A DNA stretch of 64,000 nucleotides from Gyromitra esculenta (GCA_038503075.1 JBCAML010000001.1:3720001-3784000), one strand, 5' to 3'. Shown: positions 1-12,796, counted from the first letter of the stretch. Made by a program: numbers and translations. The notes: generated by a model from the sequence alone, not told the origin.

Positions 1-120
1 CGTTAAAGGTGGCCCCCCCCTCAGTCGCTAAATAAAATCTCTTTTCTCCAGTCGTATTGAAACTAGTGTTGCTAATTAGAAAAATTAAAAGGTCCTCTCA
101 ATTTCTAAAAATAAAATCAG

Positions 121-2747
121 CGTGCTCCCAACTTACATTGGCTCCATGCCTGACCTGAAAATCTTCAAGTCGTACCACAACCCAATCGTGTTCCCCCCAG
201 CGGAAATCATGGATCACGATGCAGTGGAGCATGCAGAGTCAGATGTGTGGTTGGAGGGGCTCAAGCAGTTCTTAAGACGGCATGCTGAGAAAGAACGGGA
301 TACAGAATCCGAATCAAGGTAAGACCTCTCCCCCCCCTTCATCTTCCCCTTTTTTTCTTCAAATATCGATTCCTATCAAGCCAGGACCAGGGTACCGGTA
401 GGGATGGGTTAGATAGCCCCGTGCTGCCGGTAGCGTGCCGTCCTGGTTCATAATTTCCCGTTACTAAACCTTTTTCCTGGGGTAAAAATTCCAGCAGCCT
501 AAGCTCCTCAGACGACGGCAAGCAGGATGGATCTTCTTCCTCATCATCATCGCTCACCACCACCACCGCGTTTTCTATTGTCACCGAATCCTCCGAGAGC
601 TCTGGGTCTTCAGGAAACAGCGATACGGCTACCAAGTCCGCTACGCAATCACGGCCAGAAGCCCCATTTACACTTTCAGCAGAGCTATTAGGTGACATGA
701 CACCCTCCTCCCTCAGGACGCGATCAGCAAGTCCAGCGAAACGGCCAATGCCACAACAGCAACTGTCAACATACGCCACAGCTGTTCGTTCTAGCTCTCC
801 CGCCTCCTCCCCTCAGCCTCACACGCTACTTTCTGAAACGAACTTGCAGTTGTCTCAACTGGAACGCTCCCGCAGTCATAGCGAATCAACCGCACAGCTG
901 CAGACTATCCGCGGAAACCGGAGGATGGGGATGCTCCCGCCGTCACGGAATTCCCCAAATGCTTCTTCCGAAGGGGTAGGAGCATCAGGAGGAATCCCTA
1001 GTACAGTCATTGAACACAATCACAATCCACGCCAGTACCTCACCTACCAGAAGACAGCTAAACACCAGAGAGGATACTCCCACGACAGTATCATCACCTC
1101 CGCTGCTCGCTCCGTCAAGAAAATGGGAAAGCCTTCTGACGCCAATACCAGGAACCCCCGTCACAGTCCCACCGAGAAGGAAAGACAACCAGGTCCTTAC
1201 TTCCGCCGTCTCTCATCCCTTCCGGAGCATAAGCGATCGACCTTGACATCCGCGCGGGTTGCTGAAGCTGCTCGCGGCATTCTCTATGCTATGTCAACAC
1301 TCCAACGCCCGATCGAACAGTACGTGCAGTCTGCGGTCGACCCTAACGGCCCACACCATAAGGTTGAGCGGGCGCTTTACAATGGCAACATTCACATTGG
1401 CTCTCTTGTTGGCGCCCTTGAAGCTTATGAAGAGAAGGATGATGAGACAGCTGTTGAGCAGGTCGTCGATGCATGCTACAGCTGTGTTGCTGCGTTCCGC
1501 CAAGTTCTAGCTATGCTGCAGAGTAGTAATAAGGAGATTGGGGCAGGGGTGATGGGATCTGATGTGAGATATATGAGGACACTGCTGTTGACAGTTTATG
1601 GGAGCTATGTGGAGATTCAGAGCTCCTATGAGATATTGAGGACGTTGCTGCTGAAGAGTAGGCCAGTTCCGAGAGAAACGTCTGCAGTAAGGGGGAGGCA
1701 ACCGCTTCAGAATGGGAATCCAGGGCTTAGACTGGCGTCGATTCCGTCTGCTGGCTTGGTTTCATCGGCGTACGCGACACCACGAGGTGTAGGAGGGGGC
1801 GGGGCAGATTACTTTTCGTTACCACAAACGCCGGGTTTACAGAGTCTGTCTTCGGGAGTCTCGCAAATTTCGGAGGGTGGATTTGATCAAGATGAACCGT
1901 TGTATGGGACTTTCCAGACCGCAATTGGAGCGGCGTTATCAACATTGCCTGTTATTGAGAAGGAGATTAAAGCGGCGTTAGGGCAGAGTTTACCACCGAG
2001 CACGGCGCTGAAATTGAAGCAAGTCACAAGTTTGTGTATGACGGGGGTAGAGGCGGCGAGGAGACTGGGGAAAGTTAGATGGGAGGCGATTCAAGAGGGA
2101 GACGTGAGCGAGAGGAGAAGATTTTGGGAGGATACTAATAGATTTACTAATGTTTGGCTCACTTTCCTCTTGTAATCGAATATTACTGACATTGCGTGGG
2201 ATAGTTGGTTGTTAATATTGCTGAACTCATCAAATCGACTCACCAAGAGCACGCCTTCCGTAAGAACACGCTTGCGGCTGTCGGCGCTGTTGTTCGCCCC
2301 ACGAAGGATCTCTATATTCTAATGAATGGTAACTCCTTCCGTATGTACTCTACAGAGTCACCGGCTCCCCAGGCGGCTTCAGTACCTAGCATCTTATCAC
2401 CAACCCAATTCGCATTCCAATCCATGACAACTCCGCAAACCTGGCTTTCTGCTACACCCTTATCTGCAGCTTTGGGACCTGCAGCGCAGGCAACGCTCCC
2501 CCAGGGAATGTACTACCCGAGTCCCGGCCTAGGGGGAGGGGGCAGTGGCAGTGGCAGCGTTCCTGGGAGTAGGAGTGCAACGTTGTTGAGTATGGTACAT
2601 CCAACAATCAGTAGTGCATTGAGTGGGATGGGAGGAACAAGTTTGCCTGGAACTCCTGGGGAGGGACCTGGCGGGTTGGGGATGGGGATGGGGATTCAGA
2701 GTGGGAGAGGAATGGGCGTGGGAGGGATGGCCGTTAAGATGAATTGA
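121..2747 (+). CDS. SOG2: SOG2-like RAM pathway leucine-rich-repeat protein (5' end outside window)
   Basis: SOG2 is a scaffold of the RAM (Cbk1 kinase) network that controls polarity and cell separation. The visible exons are 121-318, 495-2151 and 2205-2747, encoding 798 residues. The first exon opens inside the last leucine-rich repeat (LPTYIGSMPDLKIF), preceded by an acceptor at 120, so the start lies upstream of the window. A Ser-rich, low-complexity linker follows. The conserved SOG2 domain begins near ARVAEAARGILYAMSTLQRP and ends around FWEDTNRFTN/LVVNIAELIKS, a junction recovered only by removing a 53-nt intron with a GTTTGG donor. The tail is Gly/Met-rich. Positions 1-120 appear intronic. 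The family call is firm; the domain limits are approximate. Confidence 0.9.
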
Positions 2748-4562
2748 TAAGGTGAACACATTCGCTGGCGTATGGTTTATCATGGGCATTGTTGCATCAC
2801 TCGCGTCACTCTCTTTTGTTTTGGGTTGTATATGTAAAGAAAACGGTGTTGGTGGTGTTTTTTTCCTTTCTTCTTTTAATGCACCTGAACGCATCTACTG
2901 AGGAATCTTTTTAGGCATTTTTATTACTAAAATTTGTTGTCCTGTCTTTTTTTATATATACCATCATCGCATTTTATACAGTGGAGTTTTTTTATTTTAT
3001 TTTATTTTTACATTAGGAGGGGTTAGATCATGCTGTACTGAATAGGCTGTTCTGTTGGAATAGTGGGAATTGGAGGATGAGATGTAAAAGTAATTAAGGA
3101 GGGAGTGGGTGGAAATATGCATATGAGATTATGTACTTTAAAGTAAGCTTAGAATGGTAATGAATGGTTGTACTTGTGTTTTTAAAGTTTAGTTGTGGGT
3201 GTTTGTTCCTGGACCAACCCTCCGACCCCTTTTAATAGAGATCGGAGTGCTTGCCGTGGTACCAGGCAGACTCCATATCGGCGGACTACGAAGCCGCAGG
3301 AAAACGAAAAAAAGCCACTTGGTGATCTGCCGATCAGATGGATAACTCTCGGATAGATCTTCTTTCTTTCTTTTCTCCCTTTATCCCGGCTTCGGGTATG
3401 TACACATGGTAGCAGATGTACAACGTTCGCAATTGCATTCCTAATTCCTAATTGCAGTCTCACCCTTCTTTTATACATGTATGAATATATATATATACGC
3501 CAGAAGCGAATCTCAAAACCCGTGTAAATTACAAAAATCGAGAATTATGAAAGGCGCTGTTTTGTTCTGGATCCTGTACTAAAATTTGCAAAATGGAGAC
3601 GTTTATGTATTTGTTTCTGGTCTCTGCAAGGGTATGTTGAGGATCGTGGAATATGTAAAGAGGGGGGAAAAAAAGGTGTGTGTGTGAGCGGGGATGTGTG
3701 CGAGTATTTATATTTTAGTTAGTTTGGTTTGACTAGGTTGGGTTGGGAATGCCCTAACCCTAACTAGTTGCTTGGCTTTTGTGTGACTTGGTGGTGGGTG
3801 GTGGGTTTGCGAAATCTGAGAATTATTCTGTTTCGGGTGATGTTTTTTTAAATATGAGGATGATTATTATTACGATTGGCTAATTAACTATAAGGTGGTT
3901 GGCTATGTGTTCTAAAATTCTAATTTGGAGTACTAAAAGTAGGATGTTGCTGTTTCGAGACATGTTGGTAGGTGAGGTAATGACCTAACATACACAAAAT
4001 TACTATTTGAAGTTGAGCTGTAGCTATAAGTGATCTCCACTCGTAGTTGCATAAATAGTTAAAATCCACGCAATGCGATGTTTCCAGGATCTCGCATTCG
4101 TAAACAGTCCGATAGAAAGCACTACGGTACTTCAACGGTATTATTTATAGTTGTTCGAATCGTAGATCTTTTGCCGCCCTCCTTAGCGCATATAGTGACG
4201 GGTGTCGAGCTTGGTAACCTTGTGGGCAAACTTTTGTAAATCTAAAATCGGTCACAAAAGCCACTTGATCAACGATACAGAGAACTCCAAGCTGTGCGTG
4301 TAATTACGTTTATTTATACACTTACATGTACTTACCTAAATTTTTCTCTCTATCAATAAATACCAAAACCTAGCGCGGGCATAGAACGATTAAGTGACAA
4401 ATCCCAAACTATTAGTTCATTATGTGCCCAACCCTTACCCCGAACAAAGATCTATCTTTTTCCAGCCCACCAATTTATGAAAGCATGCACAATTATGTAT
4501 ATCCATCCCAAACCCATGAACTATAAACAATAACGAGAACTCGGCATAACCGCCATTTTTAA
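2748..4562. other. Intergenic, between convergent SOG2 and MCP2
   Basis: About 1.8 kb with no supportable gene. It holds T-rich runs just after SOG2 (around 2940-3010), a short TA run near 3487-3497 and two CCCTAA units at 3751-3763. Short open frames here have no recognisable motif. It probably contains the 3' UTRs of both flanking genes. Confidence 0.6.
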
Positions 4563-6898
4563 TCAATTCCCCAGCAAACGTGTCTCTGCCCTGGTAGAAC
4601 CCAGCCCACGGAACACTTCTTTCCAATAGATACCCATCTCAAATATTTTCAGCTTCGTACCGATACGCCAGTATTCCCAGACTGCCGTTACCCATCTGAT
4701 TATATTCCCAGCCCTCCACAGACCGCCGAACTTTTCGATTTCTTCACGGGCCTCTTCATAAACAGCCCTAGAGCAGTATCTCGCAAGAATAAGAAATGTT
4801 CTTTCCGGACCTCGACCGGTTTGAAGGTTCTCGTCAAGCGAGCGGGTAAGGTCATTGGTTTTGAGGATCAGAAGGATGACGGAAGGGACATTGGCGAGGA
4901 GTTGAATGAGTTGAGATAGCAAACCTTCGGTCATAGCTAAAGCTGATGTTAGCAATTCGTTCCTTTACGGGTTTGAAGGGGACAAGCCTTGCGAAATCTG
5001 CTTCTTCTCATCTTCATTACGTGGTACGGCCACCCCCTTCTGCAATGCAGTGTAGTCCCTTCCAGTGATAGCGCTCGCAAATAGCGGGAATTGTTCATCC
5101 GTGATCCCCGCGACTTCATTCGCGTACCTTCTCATCTTGCTCTCATTGCCATCAATAACAGCCAACCATAGCTTTGCATAAGATCTTCTCAGATCCGTCG
5201 GTATATCCCTATACAGTCCATGATCGTATAATATAATCTCAAAATTGCCCTTTTGTCGCTTTCTCTTTGAGGGGTCTACAAGGCGGATAGCGAGATTTCC
5301 TCCGTGTGGGTCGCAATGTAGGGGCGCATTTTTCCCAAACACCATTTCATTAAAGATCCTAGCTAGTGCGGCGGAGACTTCGTCTCGAGAGACGCCGTTG
5401 CTATCTAACCATTGAAGGTCATCAAGACGTCTACCAGGGAGGTATTCCATTACTAGAATTCTAGGTTTTGCCCAGATAACTTTTCCGCGTCAGCTTTTCG
5501 CTCGCATCTGGGGATTCTGTTCACTTGGAGAGTGATCTAAGGTAATGGTACCATTTGGGATAACTACGGGAGTATTTTTGACATCCTTAAAGTATTCTCT
5601 TGCCCGATGGATATTCTTGGCTTCTGTTTCGAAATTGAGTTCTTGAGGTAGGCTGTATAGTGAAGATTTATCAGCAAATTTAGGTGAGGATGAGGCAAGG
5701 TCAAGGAGGTATACGCACGATGCTTCCATTTCATCGCTCAGCCAAGTCATTGGGTATTCTGGAAAGAACCATTTAATGTATTCGAAAGAGAACCGCGTCA
5801 AAGCCATATCTAGTGGAATCCATTCAGCTAATGCTGGATGCTGTAGCTTCACGGCCACCCTACGAGACTTGTTAGTTCCAATAGCTATTGTATTTGTAGA
5901 GCTAAAGGAAGCATACTCTTGGCCAGTCTCCTTCAATATTGCTCGATGTACCTGAGCCAAAGATGCTATCACAGAACTCAGTTTCTTATCGTTCCATAGG
6001 GGTGATGGCTGGGTCTGCTGTACCGGCTCCCAGAGGGACTGGGTCAAATTCTGAGAATAGTTCTGGTATTGAGTTTCCAGTATCATCTAGTATCATCTAT
6101 GTAGTGCAGGTTAGCTTTTTATTCTCGGGGAGTAATAATGGTTTAGTTATTTAGGAATTCATACTTTCTCAATGCTTTCCAAACTAGAAACAGGGCAGCG
6201 ATCCTGTAATGGGATAAAAGTATCCTAAGCGACAGTGAGCCAAGAACCTCAGGACATCTTAACAAGACAAATATACCGTCCACTCTGTTGGTAGCAAGTA
6301 ACTCATTGCTGCTAGATGCTGTCCAAGTTTGATGAATATCGAACCATTTTTCTCCAATACTTTGTAGGTTCTAACCCCACGATCAGAGTTAGTATCTTCC
6401 CCCCGAATCAGCTGTCTCAGCAAACATCCAAAAACATGGAAATGCGAGGTTCACCTTTCAGCGCATCTTTTGTGGCATTTCGAGAGTATTGTTTCGTTTC
6501 GAGGGTCCTTTTCAAGGATATTCAAAGTAACCCGGTAACTACCGCTAGCAATTAACTCTCGTTCATCTAGAGAACTAGAAGCTCAAAACATACTCATTGA
6601 TGCACAACGCCAACGCACTGGCAACTCGGCCAGCTCTTTCTACCGCAGCAACAGTATGGCCCACATCCGGGACGACTCCAAAGACTGCTGCACCTACTGC
6701 CGTGCCTCCAACGACACCTAAAACTATTTTGCCACTGCGTCGTGGGGGAGAAGTTGTTTTTGTTCTGATGGTAGAAAATGGCTGAGGTTTCCGTAGGGAT
6801 GATAGACACCTTCGACATGTCCACTGGATGGGAGAGAAGGCGGGGAACGTGGTAGTTGAACCCTGGAGGAGACCACGAGGGGGGATTAGGGCACGCAT
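4563..6898 (-). CDS. MCP2: ABC1/ADCK-family atypical kinase, mitochondrial (MCP2-like)
   Basis: ABC1/ADCK atypical kinase-like protein; the yeast relative MCP2 acts in mitochondrial lipid and coenzyme Q homeostasis. Ten exons on the minus strand: 6594-6898, 6455-6538, 6277-6370, 6165-6224, 6024-6096, 5917-5965, 5719-5859, 5552-5652, 4988-5479, 4563-4942, giving 592 residues with exact phase throughout. Splicing restores the family motifs: CINDYRVTL, KLGQHLAAMSYLLP (the KxGQ signature), GAASLAQVHRA, VAVKLQHP, the catalytic-loop-like HCDPHGGN and YDHGLYRDI. The N-terminus is basic and Ser/Thr-rich, like a mitochondrial presequence, followed by a Gly/Val-rich probable membrane segment. The ATG at 6898 is chosen because the frame upstream opens only with TTG. 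The last intron (4943-4987) starts with GC rather than GT. Confidence 0.9.
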
Positions 6899-7559
6899 GA
6901 CCGTAGAGCAATTGTCGAGATTTGAGAGATAGCGAAAACTCTCATGCAGAAAACTAATCAAGCTTTCAATAAAAGAGCTGTAGAAGAAGAGGAGAATCCA
7001 AGGGTCAACGTGGTCGTTGAGGTACAGATGAAGCCACCATGAGTGTTGAGAGCAGGGTTAGGGTCATGGCTATTTTTTTGCTGGCAAAGTTGTGGAGCCG
7101 CTAGGTATTTGCCAGGCTAGCGTTTCCGGCATTAGGCAGAGCCCCAACAGCCACGCTGGGTCCCTGCGTTTGTGCAACTATGACGAATGCCACAGATAGA
7201 TTTTCCATCGTGACATGCTATTTCAAAATGTCCGTCATAAGTTATCTGCCAGGAAATCCAGTCCCTCGCACGCGCAAATATCTCTTAAAGCCGATACTCA
7301 TAGCGATTTAATTAGGGGTGCTTTAATGCTTTTTTGGTCCAGTAGAAGTTCCAGAATATCTATTCGGTAGTAAGGTGGGTTGGCCATTGATGTCTCTAGT
7401 AGAGGTTGCGGCGATCGAACGGCTGGAGATAAAACGTTAATGCAGGTACTTTATTTACACTAGTGGTAGAATTCTTACGTACTCGAGTAATCTAACCCAG
7501 TATTAATTCACATGATCAACAAACTCGGGAGTAGTGCTGAACTCTTTAGATTGACCTAG
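6899..7559. other. MCP2 upstream region
   Basis: About 660 bases between the MCP2 start and the receptor relic. No open frame or repeat stands out. It should hold the MCP2 promoter and 5' leader. Confidence 0.4.
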
Positions 7560-9560
7560 ATGCCTCGTCACGTCTCGGTATCGGAAAACTGGAAATTGCA
7601 AGGTTCTCTATTTTCGGATCTAGCCATCGCAATGTATGTAAGTTTGCAAATGCCGATGATGACCAATACATGTATGCATTGGTGTGGGAAAATCTTCACC
7701 AAGTGGTTGATAATGCGATGGTGAAGATGCGTACGTTATGTGCATGTAGTTTTCTTGGGAGAATAGAAACGATTATGTTTTCTAAAATAATTGAACTTAG
7801 GCCCTCCATCTACGGTTGCCCCTGTCTACTCTAGATCAAGGGAAAGCGACACTTCATGGTTCCTTATTCTCATCATAAAAACTTTGTTAGGAGGAAGGGA
7901 ATCTTTTGTCAGATCTATTAGAAGCTACCTTATGATGATAATTACAAACGTCAGCGTGCCGCATTGCAAAGTTTAGGAGGAATATTCGGGTATGTGTCCA
8001 ATAATCCTCTTTAGTTATACATCTACTGTTTAGAGTTGTAAATCCGACGCGCATGGGGCTCCAAAGGTTCGCAAAATCTATATTTTGGGTGAATTCTAGA
8101 AACGCTGTCCGATTCGAGAAAGACTATCGTACAATTCTTTGAGTGTTGCCTGATGTTTACGTACACGAGGATACCCAAGAGTTATTAGCTAGGCACTCTG
8201 GATTATTTTCCGCTTGCTATTGCCAAGCTACTGCATATGTCAGAGAGAACGAGAAGACTTTATCTGAATACTTAGCTTTATACCGCGAAGGCAGTGAGGT
8301 TTAGGAGGTGCTTTTGAGCGAGGGATTTGAAGATCTCAGACGAGACCCTACGGTGACGAATTCAGTAATGATGACTTGGTATATCTCGTTTGAGCAGATT
8401 AAACAGCAATCCCCCATAGCGTCTGACCTGGCATATGTCGTGAGCTTCCTCGACCGGCAAGGGATGCCGCAAGATTTGGTTCAGGCAGCGAAGTATGGCA
8501 TAAAGTCGTCATCGACAAAGCCTCGGGCTTGCCTCCAGCTTTCTCCTTTATTACGCTCCACAAGGATAGAAAAAGTTACGAGATGCACAGACTCATGCAG
8601 CTAGCGATTCAGAAAAGACTAGTCGTAAACGACTGATGTTTGTGCACCGGGCTGGGCTCGTGCCCTATACGCTTTTTGCAATTTTGCACGGTATGTAGAG
8701 CTAGCCCGGTGCAAAAACGTCAGTCAATTACGGGTATATAGTCACGAATCCCTGGATTATGCAGCTGAAGCATTGGCTCTTGTTTCAACGAATTTTCCAT
8801 CTTGCGATAGAGGTGACGACGATCGGCGACTAAGGTGCATTAGTTACGCCTCCCATGCATATGCAGCCAGAGAACGTAGCTTTGGAGAAATATACTTTGC
8901 TAGAGAATTATGAAAACTATTCAGTGTAGGTATATTTGCAACTTTAAAGAAGCCGTAAGAGCATATCGATTAGTATTAGAGGAGAGAGAGCGATTTTTAG
9001 GGCCAGAGCACACCGGCATTTTTCTCGCTGCCAACGGTCTGGTGTTAGCTCTATCGGCTCAAGGGAGCCACCAAGGGGCCGAAATGATAAGCCGACGACA
9101 TGTGGAGATGAATGAGAGAGTCCTGGGACTAGAAAATCTTCACATCCTGGTAGGCTTAGAATCTTGGCTGGGGTGTTGGATAGCTAGGAAAAGCACGTAG
9201 ATGCGAAGAACATATACCGATAGTCGCTGGAGGCGGGGAAGAGAGTTTTAGGCCCAGAGTACTATTAACAATTGATTGATACCGAATCTTTGGCATTGTT
9301 TTTGTGGAAGCAGGGAAAGTACGAAGAAGCCGAGAAGATGTCTTGACGCGTGCTGGAAATCTGGGAGAGAATTTTATGCCTGGAACACTGCGATACTTTC
9401 TAGAGTGCTGCCGTTTTAGAATCGATGTTGAAGTTTCGGGAGGTTTTCAGAAGCAGGAAACGTGTATCAACGAACTCTGAAGGCGGAGAAGTGGGATTTG
9501 AACCTAGATCCCCCCAAGACTTTGTGTAATATCGACATCCTGGAGAGGCTACGCATACTC
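7560..9560 (+). pseudogene. Decayed NB-ARC/TPR (NLR-type) receptor gene
   Basis: Pieces of a fungal NB-ARC/tetratricopeptide receptor survive in different frames. A weak P-loop trace (GIGKLEIA) lies near 7576. SIFWVNSRNAVRFEKDY lies near 8070-8130 and ends in a stop. A longer stretch from about 8240 (AYVRENEKTLSEYLALYREG) meets an in-frame TAG near 8304, then continues as FEDLRRDP, SFEQIKQQSP, SFLDRQGMPQDL and MHRLMQLAIQKRL to about 8625. After an inserted inverted-repeat element the frame resumes (AAEALALVSTNFPS). From 8940 to 9560 there are kinesin-light-chain-type TPR units with frame changes and stops (LGPEHTG, KYEEAEKM). Several independent breaks rule out an intact product. Such receptors act in self/non-self recognition; this copy is dead as read. 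Confidence 0.85.
8624..8732. repeat. Short inverted-repeat element (MITE-like) inside the receptor relic
   Basis: The ends are near-perfect inverted repeats: 8631-8653 pairs with 8703-8725 with two mismatches, and weaker pairing extends to 8624 and 8732. The terminal core reads TGACGTTTTT-N4-CGGGCT (with T for C at one site and G for T at another in the left arm). The same core ends the two elements near 23 kb. There is no coding capacity. It sits exactly where receptor homology is interrupted, so it is an insertion. No clear target duplication is visible. Confidence 0.75.
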
Positions 9561-9900
9561 CTTGGGTGTCTCATTGATAATACTGTTTATTCTAGAGTAT
9601 GGCCTTCTTAGGATTATATAAGAACTTGATGTCCATCCTTGGCTCTCCTTTCTTTTCTCTTGTTTACTGCTTCGTGTAGATATACGAATATACAGAATTC
9701 ATGTCTCCAACAATCCCACTCAAAATTCCACCGAGTGATATTCCATGTCACGCTAGCAAGATGCTCACCCCAGCTTCCATGTCTTGGCAAACCCATAAAT
9801 TTTCTACAGAGCCTCTTACAACACTAATTTGTGTAAATCTTAGTATTTTTCTCGCAAATAGCAATTGCAACTACCACAACTACGCAGAGATAACCTGAGC
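9561..9900 (+). promoter_or_regulatory. Upstream region of UTP25
   Basis: 340 bases between the end of recognisable receptor homology and the UTP25 start codon. A TATA-like TTATATAAG lies near 9613. No gene is seen here. Promoter function is inferred from position only. Confidence 0.4.
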
Positions 9901-12253
9901 ATGCCTCCCGGATTCAGAGGGCGCGGAAGAGGCGGCGGTTCTAGTAGCAGAGGAGGCGGAAGCTTTAGTAGGGGTAGAGGCGGCAGTAGAGGAAGAGGTT
10001 CGCGCGGAAGAGGACGAGGGGGTCCCAGTGGCGGAATTAGAAGTCATGATAATCGCCCTCGAGAGTTAGTCGGCCCTTTGTTTCCCCTGATTGGGTTGCG
10101 GTTCTAACGGCTTATTGTTAGCAACCACCCTAAATTCGAAGAACCAAGCTCAGACGAAGAAGCTGAAGCGTCGCTACCCTCTGAAAGCGAGGACTCGGGC
10201 GATGCAGCTAGTGAGATATCGACCGACTCTGAACCTGAGGGAACAGCTGCCGAAAAACCGTATAACGTGCTCCTTCAGTCTCTTGTGTCTAGCAAGAAAG
10301 ACGTCGATGGAGATCAAAGGAAAGTTAAACGCCGAAAACTCGAGCATGGCGAAGTAGAGGGCATTGATAGCGATGACGTGGAGTGGGTAGATGAACATGA
10401 CAATGCAGGGGAGGAGGAGATACCCGAAGTTGAGGAAGAGGATTCAGACGACGAAGATGCATCTGATCCCTTTGAGACGCATTTTGCGAATCCTACACCA
10501 GAGTACCTCAGCGGAATTGCAGCTGCGTCAAAGAACGAATGGCAGAATGAGAAACTGGCGCATCCTGGTGTTGTGGGAAAAATATTATTCTCGGTGCCTA
10601 CGAGATCACAAGTTCAACCGGGGAGGAAGGTTGAGGAGCTGAAGGACATCAAGTTGAAGAAGCGATTAGAGACGCCCTTTTCAGAGGTGAACGGGCAGCT
10701 CACACCACTACAGAAGGCACTGGCTCCGTACGTGTTTTCGCATCAAGATGTGATGTTCTGCTCAAGAACCTTAGGGAATGCAGAGGAGCTGAGAAGAATT
10801 GCTTGCCTACAAGCGTTGAACCATATCTTCAAGTATGTCTACCTATACAATTTGTGGTTGATTTTCGACAGATTAATAACTAATACATATGAACATAGAA
10901 CCCGTGATAAAGTCCTAAAAAACAATACCCGGCTTTCCCGTGGCGGCGAAGAAACAGAAGATCTCGAACTTCGAGACCAGGGCTTCACCCGCCCCAAAGT
11001 CCTCTTCATTTTGCCCACCCGAAATTCTTGCGCAGAGATCCTAGAAACCATTATATCACTTGCTCGACCCGAGCAGCAAGAAAACAAAAAACGGTTCCAG
11101 GAATCCTACATTCACCCCGAAGAAGAAGAACGGATCGGCGACAACAAACCGGGTGATTTCCGCGCTCTATTCAAGGGGAATCACGATGACATGTTCCGTC
11201 TCGGTCTCAAGTTTACAAGGAAGACAATAAAGTTGTTTTCACAGTTTTATAACTCAGATATCATGTTTGCCTCACCGCTAGGTCTACGAATGGCGATTGG
11301 AGACGAAAACGATAAAAAGAGAGACTACGACTTCCTATCATCTGTTGAACTTGTCGTAGTCGATCAAGCAGACGCACTACTGATGCAGAACTGGGACCAT
11401 GTAGAACACGTCTTTAAGCACCTCAACCTGATCCCAAAAGATGCACACGGCTGCGATTTCGGAAGAGTGAGGAACTGGTATCTGGACAGCAACGCAAAAT
11501 ACCTCCGCCAAACAATCGTACTCAGTCAATTCATCACGCCAGAGCTAAATTCGCTATTTACAAACCACATGCGCAACATTGGCGGTCGAATAAAGACCCA
11601 AGCCGAGCACGCCGGCTCCATGACCGATCTTGGACTCCAAGTCCGCCAGGTGCGAGTTCCCCCTGATACGCCTACCTATTAACATAATGTACTCTACTAA
11701 CACATAATAGACATTCTCCCGCTTCGATTCCGCCAGCCCCTCCACCGATCCTGATGCACGTTTCAAACACTTCACAACCGCAATCCTCCCCGTACTCCTC
11801 CGTGGCGTTTCTTCTGGCGGTATTCTTATCTTCATCCCTTCCTACTTTGACTTCGTCCGCGTGCGCAACTACCTCGACACGCTAGACGTATCCTTTGGCT
11901 CCATCTCCGAAGAGACCTCTGTCGCAGCTGTTGCACGAGCTCGCTCCCATTTCCTCACGGGACGTCATTCGATGATACTATATACAGGGCGCGCACACCA
12001 CTTCAGGCGCTGTGTGATAAGGGGAGTAAGCAGCGTTGTGTTTTACGCACTACCGGATAGCCCGGTGTTTTACAACGAGATTGCTGGAGGGTTCTTGTTG
12101 AGGACCGTTGGTGAGGGGAAGGTGGATGCGGATGGTGTGAGGGTTAGGGTACAGTTTTCGAAGTGGGATGCGATGCGTTTGGAGAGGATTGTGGGGAGTG
12201 CGAGGGTTAGGGTTATGTGTACGGATGTTGGCGATACTTTTGAGTTTGTGTAG
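9901..12253 (+). CDS. UTP25: U3 snoRNP-associated protein UTP25
   Basis: UTP25 is a nucleolar DEAD-box-like protein of the small-subunit processome, needed for early 18S rRNA cleavages. Exons: 9901-10064, 10122-10832, 10899-11649, 11711-12253; 722 residues, all phases consistent. Residues 1-55 form an Arg/Gly-rich (RGG) segment. A Glu/Asp-rich region follows to about residue 190. The UTP25 domain then runs to the end, with [45 protein letters not shown] and [10 protein letters not shown]. Canonical helicase Walker residues are not evident, as usual for this family. The intron at 10833-10898 is a multiple of three with no stop, so retention would stay in frame; skipping to the conserved RDKVLKNN supports removal. 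Confidence 0.94.
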
Positions 12254-12796
12254 ATGTGAGGGGAAGTTTTTGTAAAATTTAGGAGACGGTAATTGGAACT
12301 GCTATTACGGTGTGGCTTTGGTGCTGGTGTACTGGTATTTTTCCATTTTTCGGGATGTATGAGGGATAAAATGGCATTATAGTCCACCCAACTACCAATG
12401 TTCATACTGATGTGATGGTATCTCGGGCTAGCTTAGCCTATCTCTACATCGGTGTGGTAAGGGTATCCGAGGGGCAAGTGTCAATCATATTCATGTTTGG
12501 GTGGAGCTACCCTTTCCGATCGCTTCCCCAATATTACATAACGAGATAAGAACATACCCAAACATCTAGACCTCAGACGTAAGAATAGATCGAACATAAA
12601 AAGTCGAAAATCAAAAGTCAGAAATCAAAGATCCCCATAAGCATGTATCAGACGCCAGTAGCAATACACAGTCGCAAAAGATCAACACGAAACAAAAAAA
12701 TTAAATACCCAAGTCTATTTATTACCTTCTCCCTCTGCTTCCACTCTCCACTGTTTACGAAACAAAAGTGACAACCTATCCCAGTCAGCAACTACC
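12254..12796. other. Convergent 3' region between UTP25 and KSH1
   Basis: 543 bases between two stop codons on opposite strands. No further gene, repeat or clear poly(A) signal can be supported. Confidence 0.5.

Noticed and set aside
339..779. 146-codon minus-strand frame over the SOG2 gene
   Set aside because: It is the antisense shadow of a Ser-rich coding exon that joins in phase to SOG2.
3751..3763. CCCTAA units suggesting a telomere
   Set aside because: Only two units, inside a gene-flanked interval; the variant units near 63.2 kb are also too few and irregular.
7845..7880. Walker-B-like SWFLILIIK trace before the receptor segment SIFWVNSRN
   Set aside because: It is in the wrong order for an NB-ARC domain and too short; treated as chance or rearranged debris.
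9470..9530. tRNA B-box-like GGTTCAAATCC on the minus strand
   Set aside because: No A-box or acceptor pairing at the right distance; on the plus strand it is part of a degraded TPR repeat (EKWDLNLDPPKT).
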